Source: Blastocatellia bacterium (lineage in GTDB: Bacteria > Acidobacteriota > Blastocatellia > Pyrinomonadales > Pyrinomonadaceae). Taken from it: a DNA stretch of 11,180 nt. Below, one piece after another: positions 6,827-11,180 of the stretch (position 1 is the first letter of the stretch; each line of letters begins with the position of its first letter). A program made the position numbers and the translations under genes. Location: contig DNND01000109.1 of NCBI GenBank assembly GCA_003488005.1, positions 1 through 11,180 of the forward strand, written 5' to 3'. The notes under the pieces were generated by a model. That model worked only from the letters and a program-made list of their open reading frames with translations, was not told the DNA's origin and ran no database searches.

Positions 6827-6832
6827 ATTATA
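6827..6832 (-). promoter_or_regulatory. Candidate -10 box (TATAAT) for the ATPase/TOPRIM pair
   Basis: An exact TATAAT on the minus strand, 27 bases before the ATPase start codon, which would give a leader of about 20 bases containing the GGAGG site. The hexamer 17 bases upstream is TCCTTT, a poor -35 match, so strength or an activator requirement is unknown. It lies in the 115-base gap after the mutase gene, suggesting the cassette has its own promoter. Confidence 0.5.
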
Positions 6833-6914
6833 CGTTGTTTCACCGGCAGAAAGGAGTGCCGCGACGCTCTTACCTGCATCCACGGTTCAGCCGTTGCCGC
6901 TCTTGTGCTGACCT

Positions 6915-8525
6915 TCAGACAGTGGACGTTTCTTTATACTCACCCCAAACGTTTCGTAAGCGATTGCTAATTTCGCCCACCGTTGCGTATGCCTCAACGC
7001 TGTTGAGAATGAGCGGCAAAAGATTTTCCGTGCCGCCGGCCGCGGTTTCCAGTTTAGACAAAGCAGTTTCAACTGCAGCGGAATCGCGGCGCTCGCGCAC
7101 GGCGCGCAGGCGCTCGACTTGTTGTTGTTCGATGGCCGGATTGACGCGCAACGTCGGTATCGCGCTGCCCTGCTCACTTTGAAAACGGTTCACCCCAACG
7201 ACGACGGATTCTTCCTTCTCAATCGCCCGCTGGTAACGATAGGCCGACTCCTGAATTTCTTTCTGCACATAACCGGTTTCAATTGCGCGCAACATGCCGC
7301 CCATCGCGTCGATACGCTCGAGATAATTCGAGGCACGGTCTTCAATCTCATGCGTCAACTGCTCGATCGCATAAGAACCCGCCAGCGGATCAGCCGTGTC
7401 CGCAACGCCCGATTCATACGCAATCACTTGCTGCGTTCGCAAGGCGAGCCGCGCCGCTTCTTCAGTCGGCAAAGCCAGCGCTTCATCCATCGCGTTGGTG
7501 TGCAGCGATTGCGTACCGCCGAGGACGGCCGCCAGCGCCTGAATAGTTGTGCGTACGATGTTCACTTCCGGTTGTTGCGCCGTCAAAGACGAGCCGGCCG
7601 TCTGCGTGTGAAAGCGCAGCATCTGTGAACGAGCGTCGCGCGCCTTAAAGCGGTCGCGCATGATGCGCGCCCACAGCCGCCGCGCCGCGCGAAACTTGGC
7701 AATCTCTTCCAGCAGGTTGTTGTGCGCGTTGAAGAAGAATGAAATGCGCGGCGCGAAATCATCAATCTCGAGTCCCGCACGCAGCGCTGCTTCCACATAA
7801 GTGATGCCGTCGGCGAGCGTGAAAGCAACTTCCTGGACTGCGGTCGAGCCGGCTTCGCGAATGTGGTAACCGCTGATTGAAATTGTGTTCCAGTTGGGCG
7901 CCTGGTCCGCGCAAAATGCGAACGTGTCGGTAACCAAACGCAGCGACGGCGACGGCGGATAAATGTAAGTACCGCGCGCGATGTACTCCTTGAGAATATC
8001 GTTTTGCAGCGTGCCTTTCACCTTTTCAAAGGGAACGTTTTGCCGCCGCGCTACCGCGAGATAAAGCGCCAGCAGAATTGCCGCGGTGGCGTTGATAGTC
8101 ATCGAGGTCGAGACGCTATCGAGTGGAATGCCGTCAAACAAACGCTGCATGTCTTCGAGCGAATCGATGGCCACGCCGACTTTGCCGACTTCGCCGGCGG
8201 CGAGCGCGTCGTCCGAATCGAGTCCAATTTGCGTCGGCAGATCGAAAGCGACCGAAAGCCCGGTGGTTCCTTGCGCCAGCAAATATTTGTAGCGCGCGTT
8301 CGACTCCTCGGCCGTGGCATAGCCGGCATACTGCCGCATGGTCCATAGCCGGCCGCGATACATGTTCGAATAAATGCCGCGCGTATAAGGAAATTCGCCG
8401 GGTGGGTTTAGGTCTTTTTCATATTCGACGGGTTCGGTGTTGGCGGGATCGAAAGCCACGGGAAGATCGATTCCCGAAGAAGTTTCGAAACGTTTACGGC
8501 GTTCAGCGTGTGTTCTGGTCGGCAT
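6915..8525 (-). CDS. Methylmalonyl-CoA mutase, catalytic (large) subunit without B12-binding domain
   Basis: A 536-residue catalytic subunit that interconverts (R)-methylmalonyl-CoA and succinyl-CoA using adenosylcobalamin, in propionate and branched-chain/odd-chain degradation. The family core is clear: WTMRQYAGYATAEESN (61-76), GLSVAFDLPTQ (89-99), KEYIARGTYIYPPSPS (179-194), SISGYHIREAG (216-226) and HTNAMDEALALP. Tyr66, Arg184 and His221 correspond to Tyr89, Arg207 and His244 of the Propionibacterium enzyme with one constant offset of 23. The Tyr/Arg pair argues for methylmalonyl-CoA rather than isobutyryl-CoA mutase (Phe/Gln there). The protein stops after the barrel, so the cobalamin-binding domain must be a separate small subunit, not in this window. 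The start at 8525 has only a weak ribosome site, and no cobalamin riboswitch was recognised upstream. Confidence 0.95.
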   Translation of the reverse strand: MPTRTHAERRKRFETSSGIDLPVAFDPANTEPVEYEKDLNPPGEFPYTRGIYSNMYRGRLWTMRQYAGYATAEESNARYKYLLAQGTTGLSVAFDLPTQIGLDSDDALAAGEVGKVGVAIDSLEDMQRLFDGIPLDSVSTSMTINATAAILLALYLAVARRQNVPFEKVKGTLQNDILKEYIARGTYIYPPSPSLRLVTDTFAFCADQAPNWNTISISGYHIREAGSTAVQEVAFTLADGITYVEAALRAGLEIDDFAPRISFFFNAHNNLLEEIAKFRAARRLWARIMRDRFKARDARSQMLRFHTQTAGSSLTAQQPEVNIVRTTIQALAAVLGGTQSLHTNAMDEALALPTEEAARLALRTQQVIAYESGVADTADPLAGSYAIEQLTHEIEDRASNYLERIDAMGGMLRAIETGYVQKEIQESAYRYQRAIEKEESVVVGVNRFQSEQGSAIPTLRVNPAIEQQQVERLRAVRERRDSAAVETALSKLETAAGGTENLLPLILNSVEAYATVGEISNRLRNVWGEYKETSTV

Positions 8526-8542
8526 TGGTTAGCTCAACATCA

Positions 8543-8668
8543 CGGAAGGGGGGCATGCCCACTTCCTGACTCCATTTATCGGTCGAAGCCCATTTAGATT
8601 ACTCTAAGTTCAGCAAGTATCGCACAGGTAAACGGGCTCGAGGTTAGGAAGGGGGCATGCCCCCGCTT
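8543..8668. repeat. Pair of GGGCATGCCC palindromes in inverted orientation
   Basis: Two copies, 8543-8570 and 8643-8668, share the self-complementary core GGGCATGCCC flanked by AGGAAG on one side. The first read on the minus strand (AGGAAGTGGGCATGCCCCCC) matches the second read on the plus strand (AGGAAGGGGGCATGCCCCCG). They face each other across 72 bases in the gap between the divergent mutase and rlmI-like genes. The 72 bases between them show no convincing promoter. Each copy can form its own hairpin or cruciform, or the two can pair with each other. Confidence 0.75.
8646..8652 (+). promoter_or_regulatory. Possible ribosome binding site of the rlmI-like gene inside a palindrome
   Basis: AGGAAGG lies four bases before the ATG at 8657 (seven if AGGA is the paired part). 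It belongs to the repeated GGGCATGCCC element, so its resemblance to a Shine-Dalgarno sequence may be accidental. The alternative ATG at 8672 has no such site. Confidence 0.4.
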
Positions 8669-9832
8669 AGCATGAATAAAATTACAGTTGCAAAGCGCGG
8701 CGCGGATCGCATTCGCCGCGGACATCTTTGGATTTACAGCAGCGACGTCGTGGACACTAATGATGTCGCGGGCGGATCGATTGTCGGCGTACAGGATGAG
8801 AACCGTAATTTCATCGGCCAGGCTTTTTATAGTGACAGCTCGCAAATCACGCTGCGATTTCTGACACAAACCCGCGACGCGATCAACCGCGAGTGGTGGC
8901 GTGGGCGAATTCGCGAAGCGGCAGCGCGACGAAAGTTCGGACCGGAAACCAACGCTTACCGGTTGATCTACTCCGAAGGCGATCTTCTCCCTTCAATAAT
9001 TCTCGATCGCTACAACGATGTGCTGGTTTTGCAAACCTTGTCTCAAGGGTCGGAAGCAATCAAGCCGTTGCTGGTGGAACTGCTGATCGAGGAATTCGCA
9101 CCGCGCGCCATCATTGAGCGAAACGATGTGCGCGTGCGGCAGCATGAAGGACTGGAATCGTTAACCGGAACGCTTTACGGCGAGGCGCCGCTGGAGTTTG
9201 AAATCCTGCAAGACGGCATTCGTTTTCTGGTGGCGCCCCTTTCCGGTCAGAAGACGGGATCGTTTCTGGACCAGCGCGAGAATCGTCTCGCCGCTCGCAA
9301 GGTTGCGCACGGTCGCGCACTCGACTGTTTCACTTTCAACGGGGGCTTCGCACTGCAACTGGCGGGCATTTGCGATCGGGTGACCGGCATAGACATCTCG
9401 GCTGAGGCAGTTGCGGCTGCGGACCGCAATGCGCAAATCAACAACATCACCAACGCTGAATTTCGTGAGGCTAACGTCTTTGACGCGCTGCGCGAAATGG
9501 AAACAAGCGGCGAACGCTTCGACACGATTGTTTTGGACCCGCCGGCTTTCGCCAAAAATCGTGCCAGCATTGCCGCGGCTGCGCGCGGTTACAAAGAGAT
9601 CAATCTGCGCGCAATTAAATTACTTAATCCCGGCGGCGTGCTCGTCACCTGCACCTGCTCGTATCACATGTCGGAAGAATTGTTTCTAAAGCTGATTGCC
9701 GAGGCAGCAAACGACGCGCATCGTCGCGTGCAGTTGCTGGAAAAGAGGACCCAGGCGAGCGATCACCCGATCATATTCGGAGTTCCTGAGACTTATTATT
9801 TGAAATGCGTGATTGCGCGGGTTGTGGATTGA
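8657..9832 (+). CDS. rlmI: RlmI-like 23S rRNA (cytosine-C5) methyltransferase
   Basis: A 391-residue class I SAM-dependent methyltransferase co-linear with E. coli RlmI (396 residues), which makes m5C1962 in 23S rRNA. Residues ~6-75 form a PUA-type RNA-binding domain (RRGHLWIYSSDVV). A middle domain has YRLIYSEGDLLPSIILDRY. The catalytic domain follows with KTGSFLDQRENR, the SAM-binding strand LDCFTFNGGFAL (222-233), VTGIDIS, the DPP motif (294-296, VLDPPAFAKNR) and TCTCS (331-335), where E. coli has FSCS. The PUA domain and overall order fit RlmI better than other cytosine methyltransferases. Two starts are possible: ATG 8657 has a ribosome-site match but lies in a palindromic repeat; ATG 8672 (residue 6) aligns with the E. 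coli first residue. It is divergent from the mutase and convergent with the protease gene. Confidence 0.88.
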   Translation: MPPLSMNKITVAKRGADRIRRGHLWIYSSDVVDTNDVAGGSIVGVQDENRNFIGQAFYSDSSQITLRFLTQTRDAINREWWRGRIREAAARRKFGPETNAYRLIYSEGDLLPSIILDRYNDVLVLQTLSQGSEAIKPLLVELLIEEFAPRAIIERNDVRVRQHEGLESLTGTLYGEAPLEFEILQDGIRFLVAPLSGQKTGSFLDQRENRLAARKVAHGRALDCFTFNGGFALQLAGICDRVTGIDISAEAVAAADRNAQINNITNAEFREANVFDALREMETSGERFDTIVLDPPAFAKNRASIAAAARGYKEINLRAIKLLNPGGVLVTCTCSYHMSEELFLKLIAEAANDAHRRVQLLEKRTQASDHPIIFGVPETYYLKCVIARVVD

Positions 9833-9843
9833 AAGCGGCCGAA

Positions 9844-9934
9844 GATTTTGCCGCGGATGAACGCAGATAACGCGGGTTATGAATTGAAAAGAGAAATCTT
9901 ATCCGCGAAAATTCGCGTTAATCCGCGGCTAAAT
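9844..9934. repeat. Inverted repeat (GCCGCGGAT/AACGC words) between convergent genes
   Basis: Arms at about 9844-9878 and 9898-9934 carry ATTTTGCCGCGGATGAACGC and, on the other strand, ATTTAGCCGCGGATTAACGC, then continue with weaker matching. Each arm repeats GCGGATNAACGC-like words. It fills the gap between the convergent rlmI-like and S41 protease genes and could act as a two-way transcript end. Neither side shows a clear T-run. Confidence 0.7.
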
Positions 9935-9946
9935 TACAAATAGGAT

Positions 9947-11180
9947 TTAACTCTGCGACGTTCCGGTGCGAACACTTTCGGCGAGTCGCTTGGCATCGGG
10001 CAATGCTTCCAGCGCGCGCAACACCTGCGGATCGCTATCGAGCAGCACGCGCGCGCCGGCATCGTTTGAAAATCCGGCGGTGACAATTTCTTCGCGCAGT
10101 CGCAGCTTCACAAAATCCAAATCCGCATCGAGCTGAGCAATGGTCAACTGCGATTCGCTGTCGGTGCGCACAAAATTGCGAAACGCTTCCAGCACGCGAT
10201 CGCTGATTACGTACTCACCCGCCTTAGGATTTCTGCCGTACTGGACCTTGTCCACTTTGTAAGCTTCGAGACCGGGAACCAAACCGGCGGCGAGTTGCCG
10301 CGTGAACTGAAACGCGGCTTCGGCAATTCTATTTCGCTGTGGCGAAAACGTCAGCGGCTTAATGTCGATGTCGGGCGTAATACCGCCGCCGCCATAGAAA
10401 ACGCGGCCTGCTGCAGTCTTCACCGCCGGACCGCTTTGCGGGTGCGGCGTCGGCGAAGCTTGCGCGAGAGTTGAAGAGTCACCCGGCTTTGAAGGCGATC
10501 CGGCCGGCTGCGGCTTCGCGGGTTCTTCGTCGTGCCTGGTGTAATAGTCGTACAGCGAGCCACTCGAATAATCGCGTTGCAACGACCGGCCATAGGGCGT
10601 GTAGTAGCGCGCGGTCGTCAACGTCAGGCCGGTATTAAACGGCAACTGGAATACGTGTTGGACCAGGCCCTTGCCGAAACTCGTTTCGCCGACAATCAGG
10701 CCGCGGCCATGGTCCTGGATGGCGCCGGCAACAATCTCAGAAGCCGATGCCGTGCCGCGATTAATCAACACTACCAGCGGCACATCTTCCGGTTCAGAGC
10801 CACTCGACTTGTAAACAATTGGATCGGTGTATTCCGTGCGGCCCCTGACGGACACAACGACTTGGCCGCGTGGCAAAAACTCGCTGGCAACATCGATCGC
10901 CTGGTTCAGTAGTCCACCAGGATTGCCGCGCATGTCCAGCACGAGCTGACGCATCCCATCCTTCTTTAGTTTGCCAATCGCTTCGCGCAACTCTTCGTCG
11001 CTGGTACTTTGAAAGCCGCCGGTTAGTCCGACATAACCCGTGCCCGGTCGCAGCATGTAAGCGTTGCGAATTGAAGGAAGAGGCACTGAATCGCGGATTA
11101 TCGTAAAGTTCAGCGGTGCTTCGGCTCCCGCGCGATCGACTTTTAGCGTTAGCGGCTCCCCCCCGCCCCCCCCCACGCTT
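9947..11180 (-). CDS. S41-family C-terminal processing protease (CtpA/CtpB-like), 5' end outside window
   Basis: At least 410 residues of a periplasmic/exported serine protease that trims or degrades proteins from their C-termini. Numbering from the codon at 11176: residues ~1-35 are the end of a PDZ domain, then GYVGLTGGFQ, DMRGNPGGLL (81-90), the nucleophile region GTASASE with Ser144, and FGKGLVQ with Lys169 and Gln173. Ser-x24-Lys-x3-Gln matches the CtpB catalytic triad. A Pro/Ser-rich linker (~217-251) interrupts the domain before YGGGGITPD (261-269), and ~125 mostly helical residues follow. The frame stays open to the window edge. The GTG at 11176 is not a likely start because the N-terminal signal and most of the PDZ domain would be missing. 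A near-pure G run encodes five glycines at this edge. Confidence 0.9.
   Translation of the reverse strand, partial: SVGGGGGEPLTLKVDRAGAEAPLNFTIIRDSVPLPSIRNAYMLRPGTGYVGLTGGFQSTSDEELREAIGKLKKDGMRQLVLDMRGNPGGLLNQAIDVASEFLPRGQVVVSVRGRTEYTDPIVYKSSGSEPEDVPLVVLINRGTASASEIVAGAIQDHGRGLIVGETSFGKGLVQHVFQLPFNTGLTLTTARYYTPYGRSLQRDYSSGSLYDYYTRHDEEPAKPQPAGSPSKPGDSSTLAQASPTPHPQSGPAVKTAAGRVFYGGGGITPDIDIKPLTFSPQRNRIAEAAFQFTRQLAAGLVPGLEAYKVDKVQYGRNPKAGEYVISDRVLEAFRNFVRTDSESQLTIAQLDADLDFVKLRLREEIVTAGFSNDAGARVLLDSDPQVLRALEALPDAKRLAESVRTGTSQS
11158..11174. other. Near-homopolymeric C tract (G tract on the coding strand) at the window edge
   Basis: Sixteen of 17 bases are C, interrupted by one G at 11165. On the minus strand it encodes a Gly run in the PDZ domain of the S41 protease, just before EPLTLKVDR. 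A tract of this kind is prone to sequencing error or slippage. Confidence 0.7.

Noticed and set aside
6800..6883. N-terminal extension of the ATPase from the ATG at 6883
   Set aside because: No ribosome site, contains the probable promoter and ribosome site of the shorter form, and lies before the family's first strand.
6486..6911. 141-codon plus-strand open frame opposite the ATPase, considered as an antitoxin or regulator
   Set aside because: Its sequence mirrors the conserved Walker A region of the ATPase on the other strand and shows no domain or ribosome site.
5128..6914. Mobile-element boundaries (att sites, target duplications, tRNA, integrase) around the ATPase/TOPRIM pair
   Set aside because: No tRNA, recombinase or flanking direct repeats are visible; arrival by transfer remains only a possibility.
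7119..7628. 169-codon plus-strand open frame
   Set aside because: Antisense to the strongly conserved mutase gene, Arg/His-rich composition typical of a shadow frame.
8123..8569. 148-codon plus-strand open frame
   Set aside because: Antisense to the mutase N-terminus, Arg-rich, no domain.
8526..8656. Cobalamin riboswitch or clear promoter pair upstream of the mutase
   Set aside because: No B12-box-like conserved element or convincing -35/-10 pair could be seen; the gap is dominated by the palindromes.
10532..10912. 126-codon plus-strand open frame
   Set aside because: Antisense to the catalytic core of the S41 protease.

Overview
The window looks like a chromosomal segment of a soil-type Gram-negative bacterium, most plausibly an acidobacterium (Blastocatellia-like). 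This placement is an inference. It rests on tandem MacB-type permeases, a YIP1-family membrane protein, a stand-alone methylmalonyl-CoA mutase catalytic subunit, an S41 protease, and many word-like inverted repeats between genes. No rRNA or other phylogenetic marker is present, so the placement is tentative.

Layout. Positions 1-1744 (+) hold the tail of one MacB/FtsX-type ABC permease and a complete second one, separated by an inverted repeat. Positions 1865-2671 (-) encode a YIP1-family membrane protein. Positions 2891-5127 (-) encode two oligopeptide/dipeptide ABC transporter ATPases (OppF/DppF- and OppD/DppD-like), with no permease or binding-protein genes beside them. Positions 5142-6799 (-) hold a two-gene cassette: a RecF/OLD-like AAA ATPase, then, through a 4-base ATGA overlap, a small protein with TOPRIM-like acidic motifs (DUF4276-like). 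Positions 6915-8525 (-) encode the catalytic subunit of methylmalonyl-CoA mutase. Positions 8657-9832 (+) encode an RlmI-like 23S rRNA cytosine methyltransferase. Positions 9947-11180 (-) encode an S41 C-terminal processing protease whose 5' end lies beyond the window.

How the genes relate. From the mutase to the YIP1 gene everything is on the minus strand. The ATPase/TOPRIM pair sits between two housekeeping units and ends only 14 bases before the oppD-like start, whose Shine-Dalgarno sequence overlaps the TOPRIM gene's stop codon. The pair has its own TATAAT box and a strong ribosome binding site. By analogy with OLD, Gabija and PARIS systems, where an SMC/RecF-like ATPase works with a TOPRIM nuclease, it is the best candidate here for an anti-phage or DNA-surveillance module. 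That function is inferred.

The most unusual large-scale signal is that six intergenic gaps each carry a different imperfect inverted repeat built from short repeated words (329-457, 1750-1859, 2839-2911, 3923-4088, 8543-8668, 9844-9934). The two gaps beside the ATPase/TOPRIM pair have none. Several repeats run into genes: one arm supplies the last six codons and stop of oppF, one reaches the annotated oppF start codon, and one contains a possible rlmI start codon. No gene-free stretch exceeds 300 bases, and no RNA genes, CRISPR arrays, IS elements or integrases are visible.
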